64,000 nt of DNA from UBA7672 sp963718145 (GTDB taxonomy: Bacteria; Pseudomonadota; Alphaproteobacteria; Caulobacterales; Hyphomonadaceae): positions 372,001 through 436,000 of the forward strand of contig CAVQYJ010000020.1 in NCBI GenBank assembly GCA_963718145.1, in the 5' to 3' direction. The notes under the pieces are model-generated. The model was not told where the DNA came from. It searched no databases and saw nothing but the letters and a program-made list of their open reading frames with translations. A program made the position numbers and the translations under genes. This document shows positions 8,538 through 17,230 of the stretch, piece by piece. Positions within the stretch are counted from its first letter, which is position 1. Every line of letters begins with the position of its first letter.

Positions 8538-9627
8538 GCCAAAAGGGCTCGGCGCTGGCCCCAGGGGACATGCCCCCTTCTTCCTTGCCGCCATGGCCGG
8601 GAGCGCGGTGCTGACCGTCGCGGCCTTCTCGTTCGCGCCGGAAAGCTTCATCCACACGGCGCCCGAATACGGCATGGCCCAGGCTTTCGAGGACCGCATC
8701 ACCAGCGCCTGCCGCAACAGGATCACGCCGGACCTGCTGATTGTGGGCGACAGCCGCGCGGTTGCCGGCGTCTCGGTGAAGGATGTGCGGGCGGCGGGCA
8801 TCGACGCCGAGAAGTTTGCGCTCGGCGGCGCCGGCATCTTCGCCGGATGGGAGACGCTTGATCGCCTTATGGCGTGCGGCGTGCGGCCGGCAACCGTGGT
8901 GATGGCGTACGGCACGCTGCACATGCTAGAGACCGGCGCGCTGATGGAGCGCACGGTCAACTACGACCTGGTCAAGGGCGAGCGTGGCTCGCACATCTAC
9001 AGCATGGCCTCGGAGTGGGAGCACCGCACGCCCCGCAAGATGGCCTACAAGGCGGCCTCGATCCTTGGCACCGAGGCGACCCTGCTCGACTTCGTGATGA
9101 TGCGGCCGGGCCTGCGCAACGTTCTGGAGCGCCCGCCGGTGGCGCTGCAGAACAACCGCATCAACCAGCAGGAGCGCTCGGAGTTCTTCGCCTCGGGCGG
9201 CGATCGCTACTATGGGCAGGCCAACGGCACGAGCGCCCTGCCGGACGAGCGCGATTTCCATGACGGGTTCATCGCCCCGATGAACGTCGATGCGACAAAG
9301 GCGATCCAGGCGCTCAGCCAGGAGTACGGCTTCGACGTGCTGTTCTACACGCTTCCGGTCAGCGAAACGGCGAAGGCGGGACTCGAACCGCGCATCTTCA
9401 GGCTGTCGGAAGAATTCCACGCCGGGCTCGCCTCGATGGGCGTCGTGGCGATCAACGATATCTGGACGCTGCCTGATGCCGATTTCGGCGATCCGAGCCA
9501 TGTGAACAGGACCGGGCGCGCGAAGGTGACGGCCGACTTCATCGCCCGGATGGGCAAGCGCATGGCGATGCGCGCGTCGCTAGCCCGCCCCGCCGGCCTG
9601 CGCGGCCGGCATGATCTGGACGATTGA
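8512..9627 (+). CDS. SGNH-like (DltD/AlgX-type) extracytoplasmic partner of the acyltransferase
   Basis: A 371-residue protein with one N-terminal membrane helix (residues about 22-42), so mostly periplasmic. LLIVGDSRAVAGV near residue 75 matches an SGNH block I (GDS), and GDPSHVNRTG near 328 supplies the Asp-x-x-His of block V, so the catalytic set appears complete. It starts inside the MBOAT gene (26-base overlap), which implies coupled translation and a joint role in O-acylation of a cell-surface polymer. The 3' end overlaps the convergent deacetylase gene by 48 bases. Exact family assignment is tentative; the MBOAT/SGNH pairing is well known. Confidence 0.72.
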   Translation: MSSSTSSSEPKGLGAGPRGHAPFFLAAMAGSAVLTVAAFSFAPESFIHTAPEYGMAQAFEDRITSACRNRITPDLLIVGDSRAVAGVSVKDVRAAGIDAEKFALGGAGIFAGWETLDRLMACGVRPATVVMAYGTLHMLETGALMERTVNYDLVKGERGSHIYSMASEWEHRTPRKMAYKAASILGTEATLLDFVMMRPGLRNVLERPPVALQNNRINQQERSEFFASGGDRYYGQANGTSALPDERDFHDGFIAPMNVDATKAIQALSQEYGFDVLFYTLPVSETAKAGLEPRIFRLSEEFHAGLASMGVVAINDIWTLPDADFGDPSHVNRTGRAKVTADFIARMGKRMAMRASLARPAGLRGRHDLDD

Positions 9628-10308
9628 GTACCCCTCTCGGCGGAGGAATTCGATCAGGCCAGGAAGCAGCTTCGCGGTGTTCGGCTGGCTATCGTGCAGG
9701 ATCACGATGCCGCCGCCCTTCTCTTTCAGCTTGTCCTTGAGGCGAAGGAGTGTCTGCTCCGGCGGATCGCCGGCCCAGTCCGACGCGTCGATGTCGGCGC
9801 TGACGGCGGTGATGCCGCGCTGGCTGAGCCAGCCGAGGAGTTCGCCCGAGGCTGCAAGCTGCGGGAAGCGGAACAGCCTGACCGGCGCACCCGCGGCGCG
9901 CAGCGGCTGGAAACCACGATAGATGTCGGCCGTGGCGTCGGCGAGCTTCATATCCGGCAGGGGCGCGTGATCCCAGGTGTGGCCGCCCAGGCTGTGGCCC
10001 TCGGCGAGTTCGCGCTTCACCAGGTCCGGATGCGCGGCCGCGTTCGGGCCCATCGGGAAGAACGTCGCCCGGATGCAGTTGGCCTTCAGCAGGTCAAGGA
10101 TCGGCGGGGTCGAGACCGGATCGGGACCATCGTCGAAGGTGAGGACGATTTCCTTCGGCTTGAGGGCCAGCGGCGTGAAGCCTGCAGGCCATGCGCCGGC
10201 GTGGGCGCCCGGGGCAAGATCGATCACGCGCTGGGGGCTGCCGCAATCGGCGAAAGCCGGCGCCGCGAGCGCCATCGCCAGGCTGCATGCTGCAAAGGCG
10301 CGCCGCAT
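9580..10308 (-). CDS. Polysaccharide deacetylase (NodB homology, CE4), secreted
   Basis: Starts at ATG 10308 (MRRAFAACSLAMALAAPAFA), giving an obvious signal peptide, with GGGGACAAG as ribosome site; the frame extends upstream without a better start. The NodB core is present: LTFDDGPDP near 65 (catalytic base and metal Asp), GGHTWDHAPL near 118 (metal His pair), RFPQ near 160 in place of the usual RPP, and IVILHDSQ near 215. About 242 residues, a minimal single-domain CE4 enzyme that removes N-acetyl groups from surface sugars. Convergent with the acyltransferase pair, so all three may act on the same envelope polymer (inference). Confidence 0.88.
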   Translation of the reverse strand: MRRAFAACSLAMALAAPAFADCGSPQRVIDLAPGAHAGAWPAGFTPLALKPKEIVLTFDDGPDPVSTPPILDLLKANCIRATFFPMGPNAAAHPDLVKRELAEGHSLGGHTWDHAPLPDMKLADATADIYRGFQPLRAAGAPVRLFRFPQLAASGELLGWLSQRGITAVSADIDASDWAGDPPEQTLLRLKDKLKEKGGGIVILHDSQPNTAKLLPGLIEFLRREGYSIVQIMPAAQAGGAG

Positions 10309-10405
10309 CGGCTTGTCCCCTAGGGCGGCGACACATATCGCCACAGCCAAGAATCCCATGCACGGATGAACGCGGCAACCGGACACGCGCGGCGCGCGAG
10401 CGGGG

Positions 10406-11221
10406 TTAGGCCGTGATCCCGCCCGTGCCGCCATTGAGGTTGATCAGGTAGCGCTGCGCAATCTTGTCGGCGAATTCGGGATCCTTGAGCTTCTTGGGAT
10501 CGATCCGGCCGCTGATCGCCTTTTCCTGCGCCAGCAGGGACTGAAGCGCGATCTGCTTGGGGATGCTGAGGGCGGTGGTGACGACTTCGCGGGCGAGGGC
10601 CGAGCCGAGGATCTTGATCGGCGTGTCGAAGTTGGCGGCGGTGCGCTTGAACAGGATGGCGGAGCCCAGCCCCGGCGTCTGCTGGTCGAGCATGTCGAGG
10701 CGCATCTCGCCGACATAGTTCTCGGCGACTTCCTTGATGTTGGAATCGGCGCGCAGGACGCTGACGCCGAAATCCTTGAAGGCATATTTCTTGGCGACTT
10801 CAAGCCATGTGCCGTTGGTCGCGGACAGCCTGTTGGCGAGTGAGCGCGAATCGTCGGGGTCGGACGCAAGTGCTTTCTTCGCGAGGCCCAGCGAATCGAC
10901 ATGGGCGCCGAGACCGCTGGCCTTCATGAACACCTTGCGGGCGACCGGGTCCTTCAGCACGTCGTCAAGGGATGTCGCCGCCTTCACCACCTTGGTGTAG
11001 CGCTCGATCTCTTTCTTGGTGACCGGCTGCCTGGCGATCTGTTCGAGCTGCTTGGCTTCGTTCTTGTCCGCGAGTTCGAGGGCCATCTTGGCGGAGCCGC
11101 CGGGGAACGCCCCTCCTGCGGCCGCGGCGCCGGTCTGGGTCAGAATCGAGAAGTCGAAGCCGCCGCCGGAGCGAGACTGCATCTGGCCCAGGGCCAATGA
11201 CATGTTCGAGATCGACGTCAT
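10406..11221 (-). CDS. DUF1217 family protein (flagellum-associated in alphaproteobacteria)
   Basis: A 271-residue mostly helical protein from ATG 11221 (MTSISNMSLALGQ). The middle has ALASDPDDSRSLANRLS near residue 120 and a repeated pattern of FKDFGVSVL and NYVGEMRLDMLDQQTPGLGSAILFKR, typical of DUF1217 proteins, often found near flagellar genes of alphaproteobacteria. No other flagellar gene is in the window. A perfect CtrA-type box lies 26 bases upstream, which would fit cell-cycle control of a flagellar or polar function. Molecular function unknown. Confidence 0.75.
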   Translation of the reverse strand: MTSISNMSLALGQMQSRSGGGFDFSILTQTGAAAAGGAFPGGSAKMALELADKNEAKQLEQIARQPVTKKEIERYTKVVKAATSLDDVLKDPVARKVFMKASGLGAHVDSLGLAKKALASDPDDSRSLANRLSATNGTWLEVAKKYAFKDFGVSVLRADSNIKEVAENYVGEMRLDMLDQQTPGLGSAILFKRTAANFDTPIKILGSALAREVVTTALSIPKQIALQSLLAQEKAISGRIDPKKLKDPEFADKIAQRYLINLNGGTGGITA

Positions 11222-11246
11222 GGGCCAGAGCATGCCTCATCCGTGC

Positions 11247-11262
11247 TTAACTGCCGCTTAAC
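11247..11262. promoter_or_regulatory. Candidate CtrA box, TTAA-N7-TTAAC
   Basis: TTAA (11247-11250), seven bases, TTAAC (11258-11262) matches the full CtrA consensus exactly. It lies between the divergent starts of the DUF1217 gene (26 bases away) and the small gene at 11437. CtrA directly controls many flagellar genes in Caulobacter, so the DUF1217 gene is the likelier target. Confidence 0.55.
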
Positions 11263-11436
11263 CTCCCGAGGGCGTTTTGTGCCGGCCGGGTAAGCCTGTG
11301 TGTGGCGCAGGCGCCCGTGTTTCCGTTTTTGCGCGTGAGAGCCAAACCCGCGGGGAACAGGACCCCGGCTTGCCCGTTGGTTGGCGGGCAGCGGCGCTGG
11401 GGCCGGGCCAGAACAATGTCGAGGCGGGTCTGAATC

Positions 11437-11730
11437 ATGTGGCCTTTCGAGAGCAAGAACCGGAAAGCCGTGGTGGTCTTCCACATCGACCATAACGGAC
11501 TCGCCAAGGGCGCGTATTTCCGTGGCGAAGCCGACGTCCTCATCATCGACGAGCGCGACCCGAAGAACCGCGTCTATCGCATGGGCCAGGAAACCCCGGA
11601 TGCCGAACTGCGCCGCAAGATCGGCAAGCACCCGCTCGGCCGCGTCCTTGCCGAGAAGGGGAACGACCCGCGCGGCAATGCGCCGGTGCTGAACCTGCAC
11701 TGGGGCGTCGATCCGAACCCGGCCCGATAG
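11437..11730 (+). CDS. Small conserved-looking hypothetical protein, 97 aa
   Basis: A soluble 97-residue protein (MWPFESKNRKAVVVFHIDHNG...) with good balance of residues, no signal peptide or membrane helix, and charged motifs GEADVLIIDERDPKNRVYRMG and GNDPRGNAPVLNLHWGVDPNP split across two halves. Codon use resembles its neighbours. I do not recognise a family or function. It stands alone between the CtrA-like box and the convergent alkB. Confidence 0.6.
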   Translation: MWPFESKNRKAVVVFHIDHNGLAKGAYFRGEADVLIIDERDPKNRVYRMGQETPDAELRRKIGKHPLGRVLAEKGNDPRGNAPVLNLHWGVDPNPAR

Positions 11731-11794
11731 GGCTTCCGGTTAACCCAAGTTCATTCGCCCCGGCTCCTTGAGCAGGGGCGATTTCTTTTGGCGG

Positions 11795-12466
11795 TCACGG
11801 CGCCGTCACGCGGCGGAGGGTGAGGTTGATCCGCCCTCCTCCAGGAATCAGCTGGGACGACATCGGATAGATGCGGTCGACGCCGTGATAGGCGCGGCGC
11901 GAGCAACCGCCGAGCACGACCACGTCCCCAGACGCCAGCCGCATGGACGAGGTTCCGTCTGACCGCTCGAGCCCGCCGAGCCGGAACAGGGCCCGCGAGC
12001 CGAGCGACACGGACACCACCGGCGCATCCTTCGCCGTCTCGTCCGCATCGATGTGAAGTCCGAGGCGGCTGTCGGCTTCATACCAGTTGACCAGGCAGGC
12101 CTGGGGCGGCGCGGAATAGCCGGACACATCTTCCCACAAGTCGAGCAGTGTTTTCGGAATGGGCGTCCAAGGCCTGTGCGTAACCGGATGGGTAGGCTGG
12201 TAGCGATAGCCCTTGATGTCGGACACCCAGCCCAGCGGGCCGAGATTGGTGTTGCGCACCGACATCGGCTTGCCCGTGCGCGGCATCGCGCCGCGGTAGA
12301 GCGGGTTGGATTCGAGGATGGCGAGGACTTCCGCGACCAGCGCCTTCTGGGCGGCAGGCGGATAGTATTCGGGCAGGAAGCGGAAGCCTTCGATCATCAG
12401 AGGAATGTAGGCGCAGCGCGGGCGGGGCGCAGCCCGGAAAGCGACGGCAATGTGAGTCGGCTCCAT
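11795..12466 (-). CDS. alkB: Alkylated DNA repair dioxygenase AlkB
   Basis: Fe(II)/2-oxoglutarate dioxygenase that oxidatively removes methyl groups from 1-methyladenine and 3-methylcytosine. The substrate-lid segment SVRNTNLGPLGWVSDIKGYRY, split here by its turn, aligns with the E. coli AlkB nucleotide-recognition region. Iron ligands are the HID in LGLHIDADE (near residue 137) and the H of AYHGVDRIY (near 193); the 2OG-binding arginine is in GGGRINLTLRR at the C-terminus. An internal ATG at 12397 (MIEGFRF) would give a length closer to the E. coli core, so the first 23 residues are uncertain. Confidence 0.9.
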   Translation of the reverse strand: MEPTHIAVAFRAAPRPRCAYIPLMIEGFRFLPEYYPPAAQKALVAEVLAILESNPLYRGAMPRTGKPMSVRNTNLGPLGWVSDIKGYRYQPTHPVTHRPWTPIPKTLLDLWEDVSGYSAPPQACLVNWYEADSRLGLHIDADETAKDAPVVSVSLGSRALFRLGGLERSDGTSSMRLASGDVVVLGGCSRRAYHGVDRIYPMSSQLIPGGGRINLTLRRVTAP

Positions 12467-12513
12467 GGCGGAATAGGATCAAGCTCTGGCGCGGCGGAGA
12501 GCCGTGCCGATCC

Positions 12514-13203
12514 CTATTTCGGAGTCATCGCCTTCGCAGCGTTCAGCACCGCCTGAATGTCTCTTGCCTGCTGCGCGTTGGCCTGGTGGTCAGGGGCGCC
12601 GGCGACGTCGCGGATGCCGACGGAGATGTCATCGTTTTCGATCTTCATGTCGCGCAGCGATTCCTTCGCGGCGCGCCTCAGGAAGTCCCTTATGTCGCCT
12701 GCCTTGCCGCTGGCGATGTAGGGACGGCCCGAACTGTCATTGGCGAAGGTCAGCTTCCTGTGTCTTGCCGCCAGCGCTTTCAGCGGCTCATCCTCAAGTG
12801 CGGGCAGCATGGCGAAGGCGTCGCCTTTCGAGAGCAGCAGGTGGAGCTGGAAACGGTCGCCCCTGGCTTCAGGCTCGTCGACGGAGGCGACATAGAGACC
12901 CGAGCCAAGTGACACGATGGCCGCCTCGACATCGTCGCTCTTCTTGCCCGGCTCATTGTCCGGATCAGTCATCGTATAGGTGCGCGTGCCGGCGTCCCAG
13001 GTCACCGGCACGCAATCCTCGTGGCTGACGATGGTGAAGGGCGCGGCCTTGCCCTGCACTTCGCAATAGTCGCCCGGCGCCGCCGGCGGTTTCGATGCGC
13101 GCGCACTGACGGGCGCAATATCGACGGCGGAACCGTAGGAACAGGCGGAAGCCGCCAGCGCGGCGCCGAATAAGGCCAGGGCCAGGAGCGCGTTGCGGTG
13201 CAT
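12514..13203 (-). CDS. Putative lipoprotein of unknown function
   Basis: A 229-residue protein with a lipoprotein signal (MHRNALLALALFGAALAASAC; lipobox cysteine at 21, second base of mature part Ser, so probably outer-membrane sorted). The mature part begins with an Ala/Pro-rich linker and has a globular remainder with no recognised motif. Not clearly linked to alkB downstream (47-base gap). Function unknown. Confidence 0.7.
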   Translation of the reverse strand: MHRNALLALALFGAALAASACSYGSAVDIAPVSARASKPPAAPGDYCEVQGKAAPFTIVSHEDCVPVTWDAGTRTYTMTDPDNEPGKKSDDVEAAIVSLGSGLYVASVDEPEARGDRFQLHLLLSKGDAFAMLPALEDEPLKALAARHRKLTFANDSSGRPYIASGKAGDIRDFLRRAAKESLRDMKIENDDISVGIRDVAGAPDHQANAQQARDIQAVLNAAKAMTPK

Positions 13204-13492
13204 GGGATGCGTCCCCTCTGGACGTCAGGCAGGTCTGAAGATTGCTGCCGTCCTCAACCTACCCTCTCCGGAAGCCCGGGCGAAATCATGTCCGCAGCTG
13301 GCGCAATCCCGGGCGCCGGGGTCCGGAAACGGCTTCGTCTGCGTGGGACACGCTTCCCTCCGCGACGCGGCCCGTGGTTCAATCCGGGATTGGGAGGCCG
13401 CCCTGGCAGTCAATTTCGCCCTTTCAGCAGCTCGCGTACGGGCCCGGACGTCCGCCCGCGACACCCGGACGGAGCTCAAGGCAGCGGTTTCC

Positions 13493-13816
13493 GTGTGGCG
13501 GGAACGTCGCGAGAACGACCTTAGGGAAACAGGCGTCGTCATTCCGCTGTCCGAATGGCTCGGCCACAATAACGGGCCCGACATTCTTGAAAGCCTGCTG
13601 TTCAAGGCGTGGCGCTGGAAGCAGGCCCAACGCGAGGCTTTCACACCCCCGGATGCCGGAACCGGCGTCCGATGGGCCCGCAAGGCGGAGGAATTGGGCC
13701 TTTCTTACCGCGAATATCGCCTTGAACTGCTTGAACGCGGACGCCATCCGACGGATGAAGACGCCAGACGCATCCGTGCGGCCCGGCCCATCACAGCCGG
13801 ACGGACGGATGTGTGA
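13493..13816 (+). CDS. Hypothetical protein with GLSYREYRLELLERGRHP-type motif
   Basis: The frame is open from 13193, but the first 100 codons give an Arg/Ser-rich, unlikely translation that overlaps the start of the divergent lipoprotein. The convincing part is the last 107 codons, starting at GTG 13493: LSEWLGHNNGPDILESLLFKAWRWKQAQREAF, then a run ending GLSYREYRLELLERGRHPTDED. Small alphaproteobacterial proteins with a similar HNNGP...W-K...GLTYxEYTLEILERG layout are familiar to me, but I know no function. Start uncertain. Confidence 0.55.
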   Translation: MWRERRENDLRETGVVIPLSEWLGHNNGPDILESLLFKAWRWKQAQREAFTPPDAGTGVRWARKAEELGLSYREYRLELLERGRHPTDEDARRIRAARPITAGRTDV

Positions 13817-13825
13817 AGCGACCTA

Positions 13826-13852
13826 TTGAGCCTGAACCGTCGCATCCCATAT
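13826..13852 (+). promoter_or_regulatory. Candidate heat-shock (RpoH-type) promoter for dnaK
   Basis: TTGAGC (13826-13831), 14 bases, CCCATAT (13846-13852). The layout matches the sigma-32-type pattern found before hrcA and leaves a leader of roughly 130 bases before dnaK. Motif-based only. Confidence 0.4.
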
Positions 13853-13986
13853 GAGCCCCAGTCGCGGAACCCATGGGGTTTCTGCGCCTCGTCAATGTAT
13901 TAGACTTTGGGGTCGTCCAAACCGGGTGCTGCCAGTCAGGCCCGAACACGGGATGGGGCGGCCGCCGCAGAAAGGGACTTTGTAGA

Positions 13987-15915
13987 ATGGCCAAGATCAT
14001 CGGCATCGACCTCGGGACGACCAACTCCTGCGTGGCCGTCATGGATGGCGGAAACGCCAGGGTGATCGAGAATACGGAGGGTGCGCGAACGACGCCCTCG
14101 GTGGTCGCGATGCGTGAGGGCGGCGAAAGGCTGGTGGGCGTGGTCGCCCGCAGGCAGGCCGTCACCAACCCGAAATTCACCTTCTCCGCCATCAAGCGCC
14201 TGATCGGCCGCAACTACGAAGATCCGATGGTGAAGAAGGACAAGGATCTCGTCGGCTACGAGATCGTCAAAGGTCCGAACAGCGATGCCTGGGTCAAGGG
14301 ACCCGACAAGAATTACTCTCCTCAGGAAATCTCCGCCTTCATCCTCGGCAAGATGAAGGAGACGGCCGAGAGCTTCCTCGGCGAGAAGGTGACGCAGGCG
14401 GTCATCACCGTGCCGGCCTACTTCAATGACGCGCAGCGCCAAGCGACCAAGGATGCGGGACGCATCGCGGGCCTCGAAGTCATGCGCATCATCAACGAGC
14501 CGACGGCGGCGGCGCTCGCTTACGGCCTCGACAAGAAGGATTCCGGAAAAATCATCGCCGTGTACGACCTCGGCGGCGGCACGTTCGACATCTCGGTCCT
14601 CGAGATTGGCGACGGCGTGTTCGAAGTCCTGTCAACCAATGGCGATACGTTCCTTGGCGGCGAGGACTTCGACAACCGGCTGGTCGACTATCTGTGCGAC
14701 GAATTCCAGAAGCAGAACGGCACCGACCTGCGCAAGGATCCCATTGCGCTGCAACGGATTCGCTCGAAAGCGGAAGAGGCCAAGAAGGAGCTGTCGACGC
14801 AGCAGCAGGTCGAGGTCCGCGAGCCCTACATCGCGATGAATCCCGACACCAAGGCGCCGATGCACCTCGAAATGAAGCTGACGCGCGCCAAGCTTGAATC
14901 GCTGGTGGAAGACCTGGTGAAGCGCACGATCGAGCCGTGCAAGAAGGCGCTGCTGGACGCCGGCAAGAAGATCACCGACATCGACGAGATCGTGCTCGTC
15001 GGCGGCATGACGCGCATGCCCAAGGTGCAGGAAGCAGTGAAGGCCTTCTTCGGCAAGGAGCCGCACAAGGGCGTCAACCCGGATGAAGTCGTCGCCGTCG
15101 GCGCGGCGATCCAGGCCGGCGTGCTGCAGGGCGACGTGAAAGATGTCGTGCTGCTGGACGTGACGCCTCTGTCGCTGGGCATCGAAACCCTCGGCGGCGT
15201 GTTCACCCGCCTCATCGACCGCAACACCACCATCCCGACCAAGAAGGGTCAGGTGTTCTCGACCGCAGACGACAACCAGTCGGCGGTGACCATCCGCGTG
15301 CTGCAGGGCGAGCGCGAGATGGCGGCGGACAACAAGCTGCTTGGCAACTTCAATCTCGAAGGCATCCCGCCTGCCCCGCGCGGCGTGCCGCAGATCGAGG
15401 TGACGTTCGACATCGACGCCAACGGCCTCGTCAACGTGTCGGCGAAGGACAAGGCGACCTCGAAAGAGCAGAAGATCACCATCCAGGCGTCGGGCGGCCT
15501 CACCGAGCAGGAAATCCAGCAGATGGTGAAGGACGCCGAGACCAACTCGGCCGAGGACAAGAAACGCCGCGAGACCGTGGAGACGCGCAACCAGGCCGAA
15601 AGCCTCGTGCACGCCACCGAGAAGCAGCTCGCCGAGCATGGCGGCGCCGTCAGCGCCCAGATCAAGGGCGATATCGAGAGCGCCATCAAGGACCTCAAGT
15701 CCGCCCTAGAGAAGGACGACAGCGCCGCGATCAAGACCAAGAGCCAGGCCCTTGCCGCCGCCGCCATGAAGATGGGCGAGGCGATCTACGCTAAAGGCCA
15801 GGGCGGCGCTCCTGACGCTGGGGATGACGCTGGGGCGAAGGGCGGGCCAGGCGCTGGTGACGACGTCGTCGACGCCGACTTCGAGGAAGTCAAAGACGAT
15901 AAGAAAAGCGCCTGA
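13987..15915 (+). CDS. dnaK: Chaperone DnaK (Hsp70)
   Basis: A 642-residue Hsp70, normal length. It begins MAKIIGIDLGTTNSCVAVMDG (phosphate-1 motif); a frame extension of 38 codons upstream is leader, not protein. Other hallmarks: AVITVPAYFNDAQRQATKDAG near 145, IAVYDLGGGTFDISVLE near 195 (phosphate-2), VLVGGMTRMPKVQ near 340 (adenosine), the linker DVKDVVLLDVTPLSLGIET near 390 and a substrate-binding domain with the acidic EEVKDDKKSA end. It acts with DnaJ, encoded next, and GrpE, encoded about 11 kb upstream. Confidence 0.99.
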   Translation: MAKIIGIDLGTTNSCVAVMDGGNARVIENTEGARTTPSVVAMREGGERLVGVVARRQAVTNPKFTFSAIKRLIGRNYEDPMVKKDKDLVGYEIVKGPNSDAWVKGPDKNYSPQEISAFILGKMKETAESFLGEKVTQAVITVPAYFNDAQRQATKDAGRIAGLEVMRIINEPTAAALAYGLDKKDSGKIIAVYDLGGGTFDISVLEIGDGVFEVLSTNGDTFLGGEDFDNRLVDYLCDEFQKQNGTDLRKDPIALQRIRSKAEEAKKELSTQQQVEVREPYIAMNPDTKAPMHLEMKLTRAKLESLVEDLVKRTIEPCKKALLDAGKKITDIDEIVLVGGMTRMPKVQEAVKAFFGKEPHKGVNPDEVVAVGAAIQAGVLQGDVKDVVLLDVTPLSLGIETLGGVFTRLIDRNTTIPTKKGQVFSTADDNQSAVTIRVLQGEREMAADNKLLGNFNLEGIPPAPRGVPQIEVTFDIDANGLVNVSAKDKATSKEQKITIQASGGLTEQEIQQMVKDAETNSAEDKKRRETVETRNQAESLVHATEKQLAEHGGAVSAQIKGDIESAIKDLKSALEKDDSAAIKTKSQALAAAAMKMGEAIYAKGQGGAPDAGDDAGAKGGPGAGDDVVDADFEEVKDDKKSA

Positions 15916-15956
15916 TTTCAGTCTCTAGCTAAACTAGATCAGGTGAGGAATTGCGT

Positions 15957-16001
15957 GGGCCATGATCTTCCGGGGGCTTTAATCCCTGCGGGTCATGGCC
16001 C
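15957..16001. terminator. Stem-loop between dnaK and dnaJ
   Basis: Perfect 9-bp arms GGGCCATGA (15957-15965) and TCATGGCCC (15993-16001) enclose a 27-base loop that can itself fold (CCG..GGG against CCC..CGG). There is no T-run, so it is not a classic intrinsic terminator. It may attenuate read-through, protect the dnaK mRNA 3' end, or separate the expression levels of dnaK and dnaJ. Confidence 0.45.
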
Positions 16002-16096
16002 ATCTCATTTCAGCGGTTGCTAAGGTTCGCCTGTAAAAAGGTAAATGCAGCAGGCGGGCGGGGTATGGATCTTATGTCGTCGGTTCGGTCTCAACG

Positions 16097-17230
16097 ATGA
16101 GCGAGCGCTCCTACTATGAAGTCCTCGGCGTCGAGAAGGGCGCCGACGACAAGGCCCTGAAGGCCGCCTTCCGCAAGAAGGCGATGGAATACCACCCTGA
16201 CCGCAATCCGGGCTGCGCCGTCTCCGAGGGCAAGTTCAAGGAACTGTCAGAAGCGTACGAGACCCTCTCCGACCCGAACAAGCGCGCGATCTACGACCGC
16301 TTCGGCAAGGCCGGCCTCAATGGCGCGGGCGGGCCCGGAGGCGGAGGCGCGCGGCCCGAGGACATCTTCCGCGATGTGTTCGGCGACGTGTTCTCCGAAT
16401 TCTTCGGCGCACAGCGTCAGGCGCGCGGCGGCCCTGCTCGCGGCGCCGACCTTCGTTACGACTACGAGATCAGCCTGGAGGAGGCCTTCCGCGGCAAACA
16501 GGCCGAGATAACCGTGCCGGCAACCGAGAAGTGCGAGCCTTGCCATGGCTCCGGCGCCGAGGCGGGTACGCAGCCGGAAACTTGTTCGGCCTGCCAGGGC
16601 CATGGCCGCGTACGTGTGCAGCAGGGCTTCTTCACCATGGAGCGGACCTGCGGCCGCTGCCAGGGCTCTGGCAATGTCATCAAGACGCCGTGCCGTATCT
16701 GTGGCGGGCGCGGAAACGTGCGCCGCGACCGCACGCTCTCGATCACCATTCCCGCCGGCATCGAGGATGGCCAGCGCATCCGCCTCGCCAATGAGGGTGA
16801 GCCCGGCGCGCGCAATGGACCGAAGGGCGACCTCTACATCTTCGTTTCGGTAAAAGAGCACGACATCTTCGAGCGCGACGGACAGACGCTGTTTGCGCGG
16901 ACCCCCGTGGCGATGTGCACGGCAGCGCTGGGCGGCGAGATCGAGATGCCGACCATCGACGGCAGCCGCATGCGCATGACCATCCCGGAAGGCTCGCAGA
17001 CCGGCAAACGGATGCGCCTCAAGGGCAAGGGCATGCCGACACTGCGCGGCGGCCCGTCGGGCGACCTCGTGGTCGAACTCTTCGTCGAGACGCCGAGCCA
17101 TCTGACGGCGCGGCAGAAGGAATTGCTGAAGGAGTTCGCATCCGAATGCAGCGACCGCTGCCATCCGGAAAGCCATGGCTTCTTCAACCGCGTGAAGCGC
17201 TTCTTCGACCAGGAAGATTCGCGGGCGTAA
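16097..17230 (+). CDS. dnaJ: Chaperone DnaJ (Hsp40, type A)
   Basis: A 377-residue class A J-protein. J domain at the N-terminus with HPD at about 33-35 (MEYHPDRNPG), a Gly-rich stretch with EDIFRDVFGDVFSEFFG, then four zinc-binding repeats CEPCHGSG, CSACQGHG, CGRCQGSG and CRICGGRG (about 150-205), and the C-terminal beta domains. It delivers substrates to DnaK and stimulates its ATPase. The 181-base gap after dnaK contains a stem-loop, so dnaJ may be partly separated from dnaK transcription. Confidence 0.98.
   Translation: MSERSYYEVLGVEKGADDKALKAAFRKKAMEYHPDRNPGCAVSEGKFKELSEAYETLSDPNKRAIYDRFGKAGLNGAGGPGGGGARPEDIFRDVFGDVFSEFFGAQRQARGGPARGADLRYDYEISLEEAFRGKQAEITVPATEKCEPCHGSGAEAGTQPETCSACQGHGRVRVQQGFFTMERTCGRCQGSGNVIKTPCRICGGRGNVRRDRTLSITIPAGIEDGQRIRLANEGEPGARNGPKGDLYIFVSVKEHDIFERDGQTLFARTPVAMCTAALGGEIEMPTIDGSRMRMTIPEGSQTGKRMRLKGKGMPTLRGGPSGDLVVELFVETPSHLTARQKELLKEFASECSDRCHPESHGFFNRVKRFFDQEDSRA

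Noticed and set aside
7770..8960. Long minus-strand frame antisense to the MBOAT and SGNH genes
   Set aside because: It is a shadow of two well-supported plus-strand genes; the translation is Arg/Ala/Pro-rich with no family features.
13873..13986. 38-codon N-terminal extension of DnaK
   Set aside because: DnaK normally starts at MAKIIGIDLGTT; the extension encodes no Hsp70 sequence and is probably mRNA leader.
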